Of a stretch of 64,000 bases of DNA, positions 8,873-18,203 are shown piece by piece (within the stretch, counting starts at the first letter, position 1; each line of letters starts with the position of its first letter). Source of the stretch: Pasteurella sp049941595 (lineage in GTDB: Bacteria > Pseudomonadota > Gammaproteobacteria > Enterobacterales > Pasteurellaceae). The notes beneath the pieces were generated by a model that saw only the letters and a program-made list of their open reading frames with translations, was not told where the DNA came from and ran no database searches. Made by a program: the position numbers and the translations under genes. The stretch spans positions 248,001 to 312,000 of the forward strand of contig JBNFNA010000004.1 in assembly GCA_049941595.1 (NCBI GenBank), given 5' to 3'.

Positions 8873-9586
8873 CTAGTTTCCTTTTCGAATAAATTGATTA
8901 AGTAGCGGAGTTGCTAGTTTTTGTTGATTTTCAGGTAAGCTGATTTCAGCTTGCCAAAATGGGGAATCTTCGTTGATATTATAATAGGCAACACCATCAA
9001 GTCGTTTTTTACCTTGATTCACTTGATAGGCAATTAAATGTGGATTGAGCGACACTTGTGAAATAGGCAGATTTGTACTGTCGTAAAATAAAAAGTCATT
9101 CTCTTTGGCATCTTTTTTCGCTTCAGGAAAGAATATCGAGGCTGCCATCATCGCACATCCCATACAGCTTGCAGCGTGATAATAGGAAAAATGCCCACGA
9201 CCTTCTTTCGGTACAAAGACATAAGATGTTGAGCCATTTGCACCTACAGCACCATTGAGTAATTGCCAGCCTTTTGGTACTAATAGCATCTGCTCATAGG
9301 GCATTGCGTAGAGGTCAAAATGCACCAGCTTTTCCGCTTTTAGCTTGGTTGAGAATGGAACAATCGGGCTTTTTAACCAACCACCCTCAATATTATTTTC
9401 AAACTCTGTTTGATAAACATCTATTTCTTGTTGATTCAGCTTCATTTTTTTAATAAATTGCGCTTTCATCATTACCGGTTGAGTCAGTTCACGAGGCTCA
9501 AATGAGAACCGATATTGTTCTGCAAGGATGAGGGGAGAGTAACTTGAAAAGAAAACTACGGATAAGAAAAATAGAACGATACGCAT
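8873..9586 (-). CDS. Secreted protein of unknown function (possible DUF4850 family)
   Basis: Function not recognised. The ATG at 9586 is preferred over an in-frame TTG at 9598 because TTGGAG then serves as the ribosome binding site 6 bases upstream. That gives 237 residues. The first 22 or so (MRIVLFFLSVVFFSSYSPLILA) form a typical signal peptide, so the product is exported. The mature part contains SCMGC, two cysteines three residues apart, followed by a short hydrophobic stretch. A search memory suggests the DUF4850 group found in Acinetobacter and Pasteurellaceae, but this is tentative. It lies just downstream of accA behind an uptake-sequence hairpin and one base before pdxY. Confidence 0.7.
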   Translation of the reverse strand: MRIVLFFLSVVFFSSYSPLILAEQYRFSFEPRELTQPVMMKAQFIKKMKLNQQEIDVYQTEFENNIEGGWLKSPIVPFSTKLKAEKLVHFDLYAMPYEQMLLVPKGWQLLNGAVGANGSTSYVFVPKEGRGHFSYYHAASCMGCAMMAASIFFPEAKKDAKENDFLFYDSTNLPISQVSLNPHLIAYQVNQGKKRLDGVAYYNINEDSPFWQAEISLPENQQKLATPLLNQFIRKGN

Positions 9587-9601
9587 AATGATCTCCAAAA
9601 A

Positions 9602-9626
9602 AAGTGCGGTATTTTTTACCGCACTC
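9602..9626 (-). terminator. Uptake-sequence hairpin terminating accA
   Basis: AAGTGCGGT at 9602-9610 pairs with an ACCGCACT copy at 9618-9625, giving a 9-bp stem including the flanking A-T pair. The loop is five to six bases and a poly-T follows on the minus strand. It sits 14 bases past the accA stop. Confidence 0.75.
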
Positions 9627-9639
9627 TTTAGTTAAAGAT

Positions 9640-10593
9640 TTAGCAATAGCCGTAATCCATCAAACGATGATAACGACGATGTAATAAATTATCTTGGTCA
9701 AGCATTTCAAGATCTTTTAAATCGTCTAATAAACGTTGTTTGAGATTTTGTGCCATTACATCAAAATCACGATGTGCGCCACCAAGTGGCTCTTCAACGA
9801 TATTGTCGATTAAATTTAATTCTTTTAAGCGGTTTGCTGTCAAGCCCATCACTTCTGCTGCGGTTGAGGCTTTGTCTGCGCTCTTCCATAAAATAGAAGC
9901 ACAACCTTCAGGTGAAATCACAGAGTAGGTGCTGTATTGCAACATATTGACTTTATCGCCGACACCAATTGCTAATGCACCACCAGAACCACCCTCACCG
10001 ATAACAGTACAAATCACAGGCACTTTTAATAATGACATTTCACGTAAGTTACGTGCGATTGCTTCTGACTGACCACGCTCTTCTGCGCCTACGCCTGGAT
10101 AAGCTCCCGGTGTATCGATAAACGTAATAATAGGAAGATTAAAGCGTTCTGCCATTTGCATTAAACGTAATGCTTTGCGATAACCTTCCGGTGCAGGCAT
10201 ACCAAAGTTACGTTTTACTTTATCTTTTACAGTACGCCCTTTTTGGTGACCGATAACCATTACAGGTTTGCCGTCTAAACGAGCTAAACCGCCGACAATA
10301 GCTTTATCGTCAGCGAACGCACGATCACCGGCTAATTCTTCAAATTCGGTGAAAATACGCTCAATATAATCAAGGGTGTAAGGACGATTTGGGTGACGAG
10401 CCATTTTTGACACTTGCCACGCATCTAAATTTGCAAAGGTTTTTTGAGTAAGTTCAGCACTTTTCTTTTGTAAGCGAGCAATTTCATCATCCAAGTTGAT
10501 TCCATCGTCTTGGCTTGCCACAGAACGAAGTGACTCGATTTTTGCTTCAAGTTCTGCGATCGGTAATTCAAAATCTAAATATTCTTGGCTCAT
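9640..10593 (-). CDS. accA: Acetyl-CoA carboxylase carboxyltransferase alpha subunit
   Basis: AccA pairs with AccD to move the carboxyl group from biotin carrier protein to acetyl-CoA, the first committed step of fatty-acid synthesis. From ATG 10593 it has 317 residues. The alternative ATG at 10599 abuts the AGGA ribosome binding site, whereas 10593 has proper spacing and gives MSQEYLDFELPIAELEAK, matching E. coli. Carboxyltransferase motifs are IDTPGAYPGVGAEERGQSE and the oxyanion-hole GEGGSGGALAIGVGD. It stands alone with its own terminator. Confidence 0.97.
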   Translation of the reverse strand: MSQEYLDFELPIAELEAKIESLRSVASQDDGINLDDEIARLQKKSAELTQKTFANLDAWQVSKMARHPNRPYTLDYIERIFTEFEELAGDRAFADDKAIVGGLARLDGKPVMVIGHQKGRTVKDKVKRNFGMPAPEGYRKALRLMQMAERFNLPIITFIDTPGAYPGVGAEERGQSEAIARNLREMSLLKVPVICTVIGEGGSGGALAIGVGDKVNMLQYSTYSVISPEGCASILWKSADKASTAAEVMGLTANRLKELNLIDNIVEEPLGGAHRDFDVMAQNLKQRLLDDLKDLEMLDQDNLLHRRYHRLMDYGYC

Positions 10594-10627
10594 TTTCATT
10601 CCTATATATTAAATTCGCGCAAATCGT

Positions 10628-10636
10628 ACCGCACTT
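10628..10636 (-). repeat. DNA uptake sequence (ACCGCACTT)
   Basis: Perfect single uptake sequence in the divergent region between accA and the lysozyme-inhibitor-like gene. Confidence 0.9.
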
Positions 10637-10845
10637 TATCAAGATTTTAGCTAAGGTGCAAATATGGTCTATATTGTATGCTTTTTTTCATAAAAAATCA
10701 TTGGATCTTTTACTTGTTATACCATTGATAGTGTTAAATTTAAGTAAAAATTTAATTAAATAAATTATTTTCTGCGAACTTTTTTTCATATTTCGAAGTC
10801 AAAGGGAGTACGCTTATGAGCGTAATAAACTTTATAGGAGTATTT

Positions 10846-11202
10846 ATGAAATTAAACAAAGCAACATTTATTGCAACAGTGGCGGCAGCTTTATCTTTAA
10901 CAGCAATTTCTGCGCAAGCAACCATTATGCAAAGTAGTTCAAAAGATGAGTTAACCAAAATTGTTTACAGTTGCGAAGGCAAAAAAACATTAGATGTAAT
11001 TTTTATTAACACAGATAAAAATTCTTTTGCCATTATCAATCAAGTTGACGAAATGATTCCTCTTGAAATTGAAAATACCGCTTCAGGTGCAAACTATAAA
11101 GCGATTAACAAAAATTATACTTATGAGCTTCAAACAAAAGGCAATAAGGCAAGCTTATTCGGTGACGGTAAAGCAATTCTGAAAAGTTGTGTAACTGAAT
11201 AA
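10846..11202 (+). CDS. Periplasmic C-type lysozyme inhibitor-like protein (MliC/PliC family)
   Basis: The 118-residue product has a clean Sec signal peptide (MKLNKATFIATVAAALSLTA, cleavage after AQA at residue 25) and no lipobox, so it should be free in the periplasm. The mature part follows the MliC/PliC pattern: an early YSCEG, then ASGANY, LQTKGNKASLF, and a late cysteine (LKSC) that can pair with the first. Family members block host C-type lysozyme. ATG 10846 is chosen for its TAGGAG site and ideal signal peptide. An in-frame ATG at 10816 with its own AAAGGGAG site is possible; that ATG lies in the loop of a small hairpin (TACGCT/AGCGTA, 10808-10823). Function is inferred from family. Confidence 0.75.
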   Translation: MKLNKATFIATVAAALSLTAISAQATIMQSSSKDELTKIVYSCEGKKTLDVIFINTDKNSFAIINQVDEMIPLEIENTASGANYKAINKNYTYELQTKGNKASLFGDGKAILKSCVTE

Positions 11203-11236
11203 ACGTAAATAGAGAACCCAAACATAGAGATTTTAT

Positions 11237-11274
11237 ATGGTTAGAAATCACAATGATTTCTAACCATTTTTTTA
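11237..11274 (+). terminator. Strong terminator after the lysozyme-inhibitor-like gene
   Basis: 14-bp perfect stem (ATGGTTAGAAATCA with its complement), 3-base loop, then a run of T. It can work for fdhE in the other direction as well. Confidence 0.85.
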
Positions 11275-11283
11275 TCTAAAAGA

Positions 11284-12207
11284 TTATTCATTTGAGAATA
11301 AGAACGGGTTTAAACCGCTGCGCTGGAAGTCTTTTTCTTCCATTTCAACATCTAAAAATAGGCTAGCTAAATCATCTGCAACAGGCTCTACTTTTGGATC
11401 TTTTTCTTGATAAACCACTTTTAAATAGCTATGACAATCACCACAGGTTTCGGCTTTCACTGCAGCCATTTCGCTGTCTAGCGACCAATAATTTAACTTA
11501 CCAGTTTGATCACAGTTAGTACATTTTGAACGCACCATATTCCATTCACTTTCACAGAGTGAGCAATGAAGGTAACGCAGACCTTGTTCACTGCCAAAGT
11601 GAATCACGCTCGCCACAGGAGAAGACCCACAAATCGGGCAAAGATGTAAGTTTTCACCGCTTTCTCTATGGCTTGAATGTGGAATTTGTTGCACAAGTTG
11701 CAGCCAATATAAGGAAAGCGCAGCCCAAAGGAATAATGCTTTATCGCTTGGCACTTGTGAGAAATTTTGGGCAAGTAAACCATCAGCAAGTTGTTCTAAT
11801 TCACTACCTGCGATTTTTTCTAAATTTTCAATTGTCGATAAAATCGTATCATTGGCGTGTGGTTTTACTTCGTCCAAAATGGCATAAAGTAATTCTTGCC
11901 AAACTGGTGAACGTTTCCAATTTTTAATGTGTAGTGGCTGTTCAGCTAATTTTTCTGCAGTAAGAACGTCTTCATTTAAGCGAGGGTCTTTTTCAATCGG
12001 TTTTTGTTGTAAAACTGCCAACTGAGCTTGTGTGACTTGGCTGGCAAAATGGAGATAGTCTTCTAAAGGATGTGCTTTAGCCAATGTGGTAAAACGTTCT
12101 GCACGGCGTTGATATAAATTTTTCGGGTTTGCAAACAATAATTGCGGATGTTGAAATGAACTTGCTGCTTGTTTAATTTCAGTATCTGGTAGAATTCGGA
12201 TGCTCAT
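11284..12207 (-). CDS. fdhE: Formate dehydrogenase accessory protein FdhE
   Basis: FdhE is a cytoplasmic protein needed for maturation of the Tat-exported respiratory formate dehydrogenases. It binds the catalytic subunit before export. The protein has 307 residues, normal length. The C-terminal half has four CxxC pairs (CPICG, CSLCE, CTNCD, CGDCH), the metal-binding rubredoxin-like part of the family. It follows fdnI on the same strand behind an uptake-sequence hairpin, so expression may be partly uncoupled from the structural genes. Confidence 0.95.
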   Translation of the reverse strand: MSIRILPDTEIKQAASSFQHPQLLFANPKNLYQRRAERFTTLAKAHPLEDYLHFASQVTQAQLAVLQQKPIEKDPRLNEDVLTAEKLAEQPLHIKNWKRSPVWQELLYAILDEVKPHANDTILSTIENLEKIAGSELEQLADGLLAQNFSQVPSDKALFLWAALSLYWLQLVQQIPHSSHRESGENLHLCPICGSSPVASVIHFGSEQGLRYLHCSLCESEWNMVRSKCTNCDQTGKLNYWSLDSEMAAVKAETCGDCHSYLKVVYQEKDPKVEPVADDLASLFLDVEMEEKDFQRSGLNPFLFSNE

Positions 12208-12264
12208 AATATCTTAGCTTCTTTTAGACATTGCAGAAATGCGCAATGTGATTGGGGATAAACA

Positions 12265-12291
12265 AAAGTGCGGTAAATTTTACCGCACTTT
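12265..12291 (-). terminator. Inverted uptake-sequence pair between fdnI and fdhE
   Basis: AAGTGCGGT (12266-12274) and ACCGCACTT (12282-12290), both perfect, form a 12-bp stem TAAAGTGCGGTA-type hairpin 17 bases past the fdnI stop. No strong poly-T follows, so it may attenuate rather than end the operon. Confidence 0.65.
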
Positions 12292-12307
12292 AATGCTTAA
12301 CGAGTTG

Positions 12308-12988
12308 TTACTTTGCAGATTTTTGTTTTTCTGCTAGCTCTTTTTCGAGTTCAGGTAGTACTTCTTCACGGTACCAACGTGGGTGATGTTTTTTCGCCCA
12401 ACGTACAGTTACCCAGCCTTCCACCATTCCACGAATTGATCCTTTCACCCAGAATGCCATATACATATGGACCATAATACCTGTGAATAATAAGAATGCA
12501 CAAGCAGAGTGGAATAAGATCGCAATTCTAATCACTGGGATTGAGAAGTTATGCGCGAAATATTGACGCCACATAATAATACCAGTGATTAATAAGGTGA
12601 ACATCGCTAAAATCAATGTCCAGAACAACATTTTCTGACCAAGGTTATATTTACCGTTGTCTGAAACTGCGTGCTCATTACCTTTTAATACTTCGTGGAT
12701 GTTTTTCAACCACACCCAGTCATTTTTTTCTGGAATATTGTGGTGCCAGTAAATTCTCACCATATTTAAGAAGGCGAGGAACATCACAATACCAGTGAAT
12801 GGGTGAACCATTCGAGCCAGTTGTGGCGTACCTAAAATTTGCACTAACCACGAAAAATCTGGGAAGAAAAAGGCTAAGCCAGATAAACCAGTGATGAAGA
12901 AACACAACACTAACAACCAGTGGCTTAAACGAGCAGGCAATTTATGGCGAACAATACGTTGATCGTCACTGATCTTGATATTACTCAT
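12308..12988 (-). CDS. fdnI: Formate dehydrogenase-N gamma subunit, cytochrome b556
   Basis: Membrane subunit that takes electrons from the beta subunit and reduces menaquinone through two b hemes. ATG 12988 gives 226 residues beginning MSNIKISDDQRIVRHKLPAR. Longer frames upstream run inside fdnH and lack a ribosome site, while AGGAGG lies just before 12988. Four membrane spans are visible. Heme-ligand histidines are in RLSHW, HPFTG and the FHSACAF...MVHMYMAF region. The start overlaps the end of fdnH by 8 bases, showing translational coupling. It is also called fdxI/fdoI-like in Haemophilus. Confidence 0.93.
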   Translation of the reverse strand: MSNIKISDDQRIVRHKLPARLSHWLLVLCFFITGLSGLAFFFPDFSWLVQILGTPQLARMVHPFTGIVMFLAFLNMVRIYWHHNIPEKNDWVWLKNIHEVLKGNEHAVSDNGKYNLGQKMLFWTLILAMFTLLITGIIMWRQYFAHNFSIPVIRIAILFHSACAFLLFTGIMVHMYMAFWVKGSIRGMVEGWVTVRWAKKHHPRWYREEVLPELEKELAEKQKSAK

Positions 12989-13886
12989 CTTTGCCTCCTT
13001 CGATTTCTTCTTCGTGATGTTCATCGAGTTCTTCAGTATTTGGACCGATAGCAATATAGTGTGCTGCAGCACTGATTGCTAAGCCGCCCATCGCAATTGC
13101 TGCCACTGGTTTGAGAACATCTTTCCAAAGTGTGATTGTTGGATCAATTTTCGGATCTTTTGGTAAACCTGAATATAATTCTGGTTTATCTGCGTGATGT
13201 AACACATACATAACGTGTGTACCACCAACGCCTTGAGGATCGTATAACCCTGCATTGTCATAACCACGAGATTTTAAGTCTTGAATGCGTTTTTCTGCAT
13301 AGACTTTCATTTCTTCTTTGCTACCAAAACGGATTGCGCCGGTTGGACAAGTTTTCACACAAGCTGGCTCTTGACCTACATTCACACGGTCAGAACAGAG
13401 CGTACATTTATAAGCACGATGATCTTCTTGGTTGATACGTGGAATGTTGAATGGACAACCTGCGATACAGTAACCACAACCGATACATTTATCCGATTGG
13501 AAATCCACGATGCCGTTGGCGTATTGAATAATCGCCCCCGGCGACGGGCAGGATTTTAAACAGCCCGGTTCGGTACAGTGCATACAGCCATCTTTACGGA
13601 TTAGCCATTCTAAGCGGTCATTTTCTTCTACTTCATTGAATCTCATTACTGTCCAAGCTTTGGCATTGAGATCGCGTGGGTTATCATAAACACCAGCACA
13701 AGCTTCTGGTTCTGCACGAATATCATTCCATTCTGAACAGCCTACCTGACAGGCTTTACAGCCTATACAGGTAGTGACGTCGATCAATTTTGCCACTTCA
13801 ACTTGATGTTCACGCGCGTGTGGCGGTGGCGTTAAACCTGAGGTTGCAGAGGCTTTAATAATGTTTTGAGATTGAACTACACCCAT
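12981..13886 (-). CDS. fdnH: Formate dehydrogenase-N beta subunit (iron-sulfur)
   Basis: Electron-transfer subunit between the Mo-selenoprotein and the cytochrome b. It has 301 residues from ATG 13886; the extra 7 codons upstream overlap fdnG and are not homologous to E. coli FdnH. Four ferredoxin-type cysteine groups are present: CIGCKACQVGC, CMHCTEPGCLKSC, CIGCGYCIAGC, and CTLC...CVKTC. Together they bind four [4Fe-4S] clusters. A single C-terminal membrane anchor (AAIAMGGLAISAAAHYIAIG) faces the periplasmic side of the complex. It starts one base after the fdnG stop. Confidence 0.95.
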   Translation of the reverse strand: MGVVQSQNIIKASATSGLTPPPHAREHQVEVAKLIDVTTCIGCKACQVGCSEWNDIRAEPEACAGVYDNPRDLNAKAWTVMRFNEVEENDRLEWLIRKDGCMHCTEPGCLKSCPSPGAIIQYANGIVDFQSDKCIGCGYCIAGCPFNIPRINQEDHRAYKCTLCSDRVNVGQEPACVKTCPTGAIRFGSKEEMKVYAEKRIQDLKSRGYDNAGLYDPQGVGGTHVMYVLHHADKPELYSGLPKDPKIDPTITLWKDVLKPVAAIAMGGLAISAAAHYIAIGPNTEELDEHHEEEIEGGKDE

Positions 13887-13887
13887 T

Positions 13888-16800
13888 TTATGCCCCCACT
13901 TTTTCAATATTGACTAACATACATTTCGATTCAGGTGTTTGTGTATTTGCATCACCTGTACGAACAGTTAAGTTATTGGCAAAGAAGCCTTTTTTCGCGC
14001 CAGTTGTTGCAGCAAAGCCCCAGTGGATTGGAATACCCACAGTATGAATTGGCTTACCATCAGAAACTAATGCGCGAATACGCTTGGTCACAACAGCAAC
14101 GGCTTTTATGTAACCACGTTTAGAGCTTACTTTGATTAAATCGCCCTGCTTAATGCCTTTTTCAGCTGCAAGTGTTTCACCAATTTCAACAAATTGTTCT
14201 GGCTGTGCAATTACGTTAAGCAATGCGTTTTTCGTCCAATAGTGGAAGTGTTCTGTTAAGCGGTAAGTGGTTCCCACATAAGGGAATTCTGCACTTGTAC
14301 CAAGCTCTGCTTTATCACTTGGTAAAATACGTGCAACAGGGCTTTGAACCACATTTGGATGCAGTGGGTTAGTACCGATTGGTGTTTCCATTGGCTCATA
14401 GTGCTCTGGGAATGGACCATCAGCCATACGCTCACGCACGAATAAACCACTTACACCTTCCGGTTGCATAATAAATGGTAGAACAGGACTGTTTGGCGGT
14501 GCTGCACCATAGTCAGCCACGTCCACATAGTTCCAGTTTTTACCGTTCCATTTAATTAACTGGCGTTTCGGGTTAAATGGATTACCCGCTAAGTCAGCCC
14601 CCGCACGGTTGTAAAGAATACGGCGGTTTAATGGCCACGCAAATGACCAACCTAGAGTGTTACCTAAATTTGACGGATCTGAGTTATCACGATTCGCCAT
14701 TTGGTTACCTTTTTGCGTCCATTGACCTGTATAGATCCAACAAGCACCAGAGGTTGTACCATCATCACGCATTTGAGCAAAGCTAGAAAGTAGCTCGCCT
14801 TTTTTCAGGATAATATTGCCATCAGCATCTTTAAGATCTTCTAATGCATAACCATTGTTTTCTTTTGCCACTTCTTCAGCTTTTGGCTCTAATGGGTTTG
14901 CATAATCCCAAGACATTGCTTCAAGTGGTTCAAGTGGTGCTTTTCCACCTTCAGTTTTATAAAGATGAATAAGTTCAGCACGTAATTCTGAAAGAATTTC
15001 ACCGTCAGTTTTTGCCTCACCTGGTGGTTCTGCACCTTTCCAGTGCCATTGTAACCAACGACCAGAGTTAGCGATTGAGCCGTCTTCTTCAACGAAACAC
15101 GTTGTTGGTAAGCGGAAAACTTCGGTTTGAATTTCTTCAGTTTTCACATCATTAAACTCACCGTGATTTTTCCAGAACTCCGAAGTATCTGTCACAAGCG
15201 GGTCACAAATGACTAAGTATTTTAATTGACTTAATGCTTTGATAATTTTTTGTGAGTTTGCATAAGATGCAACAGGGTTCATACCTTGACAGAAGAAACC
15301 ATTTACTTTTCCGTTATACATATCTTCAATGTAACGGAATTGGTCTGTACCGCCTTTTGGTAGTTTTGGTAAATAGTGGTAACCAAATTCATTCTCTTTA
15401 GTACCTTTGTCACCATAGAATGATTTGAGCATACTCACCATAAATTTCGGTGTATTTTTCCAATAGTTCACCTGATCTTTCATCATTGTTTTCGGCGTAA
15501 TGCGATTTAAGAAACCTTCTAAGTTCTTATCCGCTTCTGTTGGTAATGGAAGATAAGCTGGTAAACGGTTCGGGAATAGACCTAAGTCTGTAATACCTTG
15601 TACGTTTGAGTGACCACGTAATGCGTTTACGCCACCGCCAGATACGCCGATGTTACCTAAAAGCAATTGGATCATTGCCATTGTACGAATGTTTTGTGAA
15701 CCCACAGTGTGTTGTGTCCAACCTAATGCGTACAAGAATGTTGCTGCTTTATCAGGTGCAGAAGTTTTCGCAATTTCTTCACAGAAAATGTTGAAATCTT
15801 TTTGTGATGTACCAGTGATACGTTCTACCATTTCAGGTGTATAACGTTCAACGTGTTCACGTAATAAATTAATTACACAACGAGGATTTTGTAAGGTTAA
15901 GTCACGAATTGGTTGACCTTCCGCATCAAATTGATATGCCCAAGTAGAACGATCGTATTTGCGAGAGGTTTCGTCATAACCTGAGAATAAACCGTCTTCA
16001 AATTTGAAGTTTTCGTTTACTAAGAATGCCGCATTGGTATAGTGTTTAACATATTCGTGTTGGATTTTGTCGTTTTTCAACAAATAACGAATTACACCTG
16101 ATAAGAATGCAATGTCAGTACCAGAGCGAAGTGGCATATAAATATCAGCAACAGCAGCAGTACGGTTAAAGCGTGGATCAACCACCATTAACTTCGCGCC
16201 GTTTTGTTTTTTCGCTTCAATTGCCCAACGGAACCCAACAGGGTGAGCTTCCGCCGCGTTACCGCCCATTACAATCACGAGATCGGAGTTTTTAATATCA
16301 ACCCAGTGGTTAGTCATCGCACCGCGACCAAATGATGGAGCAAGACTTGCTACCGTTGGTCCGTGTCAGATACTCGCTTGGTTGTCTGTAAAGATAATCC
16401 CGAGAGAACGAACGAATTTTTGCGTTAAGATACCCGTTTCGTTACTACAAGCTGAACCCGCTAAGAAACCAGTCGTCATCCAACGGTTTACTGTTTCGCC
16501 TGCTTCATTTTTCTCAATAAAGTTAGCATCGCGGTCGTCTTTAACGTGACGAGAAATACGAGAAATTGCTTCGTGCCAAGAAATACGTTTCCATTCTTTT
16601 GAGCCTGGTTCACGTACTTCCGGGTACATTACACGGCGATCACTATTTACATAGTCCAATGCCCCCGCACCTTTTGGACAAAGTGCACCGCGACTTACTG
16701 GGTGGTCTGGATCCCCTTCGATGTGAATTAATTTTCCTCTGGAATTCATTGCACCGTCGCCAAGGCTGTATAACAACATACCGCAGCCCACAGCGCAATA

Positions 16801-16953
16801 TGTGCAGGTATTACGTGTTTCAAGTGTACGTAATAATTTGTAATCGCGAGGAGCCGCTAATGCTGTTGCTGGAGCAAAGCCCAACATTGCAGCAGACGTT
16901 CCTGCCATTCCCCCTGCACAGATCTTGAAGAACTTCCTTCTACTGACCTGCAT
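13888..16953 (-). CDS. fdnG: Formate dehydrogenase-N alpha subunit, selenoprotein
   Basis: Catalytic subunit of respiratory formate dehydrogenase. It oxidises formate to CO2 in the periplasm using bis-MGD molybdenum cofactor, selenocysteine and one [4Fe-4S] cluster. The frame contains a TGA at 16366-16368 that must be read as selenocysteine. It is codon 196 from ATG 16953, the same position as in E. coli FdnG, and is followed by HGPTVASLAPSFGRGAMTNH. Full length is 1021 residues. The start has AAGGAG 8 bases upstream and gives the Tat signal SRRKFFK. CTYCAVGC holds the cluster cysteines. A gene caller that stops at TGA would split it at that point. Confidence 0.96.
16326..16368 (-). promoter_or_regulatory. 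Selenocysteine insertion element (bacterial SECIS) of fdnG
   Basis: Directly after the UGA, the minus-strand RNA can fold with GACCAA (16361-16356) pairing TTGGTC (16331-16326). Inside is an upper hairpin GG-U-AGCA-AGUCU-UGCU-CC (16354-16337). The bulged U and the loop sequence ending GUCU are the features that SelB recognises in E. coli fdhF and fdnG. The segment is also coding, so both functions constrain it. Confidence 0.85.
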
Positions 16954-17246
16954 AATCAATACTCCTTTACCTAACAAATCACTTTGTTAGTTTTGATAGT
17001 AGTAAATTCGTTTTTTTGTAGAAAATGGTAATTATTAATGGGTATAACTAATAGTCACCGAGCGTTAAGATGCGTTATTTTCGCATACTTTATTTTTGCG
17101 TGTTAAAATTGTTTTACAATTTAACAAGTCGGAATTGTTGATATAAAGCTTAAAATAGTTAAATTACCAGCAATTTGATGCTGTTTAGGATACCGGCTTT
17201 TCATTGGTAAATCTATAAGCAAAGTTAATAATTAAGGAAAAATATT
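16954..17246. promoter_or_regulatory. Divergent promoter region of fdnG and fdhD
   Basis: This AT-rich spacer separates the two divergently transcribed formate dehydrogenase genes. A NarL/NarP-type heptamer TACCCAT reads on the minus strand at 17044-17038, with a second, weaker TACCATT nearby. ATCAAAA near 16992 is an FNR half-site. An imperfect palindrome GTTAAAATTGT/ACAATTTAAC spans 17102-17125. Control by nitrate and oxygen, as in E. coli fdnG, is likely but inferred. Confidence 0.45.
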
Positions 17247-18068
17247 TTGAACTGGATCACAAAATCAATAGTTGGTTTTTTCAGCAAATTAACAAAGAAT
17301 CAACAAAATCCTAACGAAACAGTAACTTATGTAGAGCGAGAGGAAAGCCTTGCGACAGAAACGCCAGTTGCGCTTGTTTATAATGGTATTTCGCATACTG
17401 TTATGATGTGTTCACCGCAAGATTTAATGGATTTTGCATTAGGTTTTTCCTTAGCGGAAGGGATTATTGATAAACCAAGTGATATTTATGGAATGGATGT
17501 GGTGCCAACGTGCAATGGGATTGAAGTACAAATAGAGTTAGCAACACGTTGTTTTGTGCGTTTAAAAGATAAACGAAGAACACTTGCTGGCAGAACGGGT
17601 TGTGGAATTTGTGGTGCGGAGCAATTAGAACAAGTAAATAAAAAATTGCCAAAATTAGACCGCACTTTTCAATTTGATCTGAATAACTTAGATAGCTGTC
17701 TAAAACAATTACAAGAAGCGCAAGAATTAGGCAAAGAAACAGGCTCAACACACGCAGCGGGCTTTTTTGATTTGGACGGAAACTTGCTAGCAATTCGCGA
17801 AGATGTTGGCCGTCACGTTGCATTGGACAAATTATTAGGCTGGCGAGCAAAACAACAATCTCAAAATGGATTTGTGTTAGTAACTAGCCGAGCAAGCTAT
17901 GAAATGGTGCAAAAATCTGCTGCCTGTGGCATTGAAATGTTAGTGGCAATTTCAGCTGCAACAGAGCTGGCAGTGAATATGGCAAAAGATTATCAACTGA
18001 CATTAATTGGCTTTGCGAGAGAAGGGCGAGCGACGGTTTATACAGGAAAAGAGCGGTTGTTTTTTTAA
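17247..18068 (+). CDS. fdhD: Formate dehydrogenase sulfurtransferase FdhD
   Basis: FdhD passes sulfur from the cysteine desulfurase IscS to the molybdenum cofactor, which activates formate dehydrogenases. It has 273 residues. The sulfur-carrying CxxC is in RTGCGICGAEQLEQ, and HAAGFFD and REDVGRHVALDKLLG are family motifs. The start is a TTG at 17247 with AAGGA nine bases upstream. The next ATG would remove conserved sequence, so the TTG is accepted. It is divergent from fdnG and shares its regulatory region. An uptake sequence lies at 17659-17667. Confidence 0.95.
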   Translation: MNWITKSIVGFFSKLTKNQQNPNETVTYVEREESLATETPVALVYNGISHTVMMCSPQDLMDFALGFSLAEGIIDKPSDIYGMDVVPTCNGIEVQIELATRCFVRLKDKRRTLAGRTGCGICGAEQLEQVNKKLPKLDRTFQFDLNNLDSCLKQLQEAQELGKETGSTHAAGFFDLDGNLLAIREDVGRHVALDKLLGWRAKQQSQNGFVLVTSRASYEMVQKSAACGIEMLVAISAATELAVNMAKDYQLTLIGFAREGRATVYTGKERLFF

Positions 18069-18125
18069 GAATTTTGTCTATAATTCACTGTATAAAAAAA
18101 CAGTTTAAATGCGTAGTAATATGTG

Positions 18126-18146
18126 GGGCAGAACAAAAAACTGCCC
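18126..18146 (+). terminator. Weak hairpin after fdhD
   Basis: GGGCAG (18126-18131) and CTGCCC (18141-18146) form a 6-bp stem with a 9-base loop in the fdhD-uvrD gap. The T run after it is poor, so termination is uncertain. Confidence 0.4.
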
Positions 18147-18203
18147 TAATTTATGTTTACACATAACATAATCTTAAATAAAAAATCAGATAAGGCGAAG
18201 TGA

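Noticed and set aside
12989..13072. Longer N-terminus of fdnI
   Set aside because: It lies inside fdnH, and AGGAGG is placed for ATG 12988, which gives the family start.
16366..16368. fdnG as a pseudogene broken by TGA
   Set aside because: The codon is selenocysteine 196 of the family, followed by the conserved HGPT segment and a SECIS-like hairpin, so the gene is intact.
17464..17850. 128-codon antisense frame in fdhD
   Set aside because: Shadow of a well-supported gene; leucine-rich composition comes from the opposite strand's codons.
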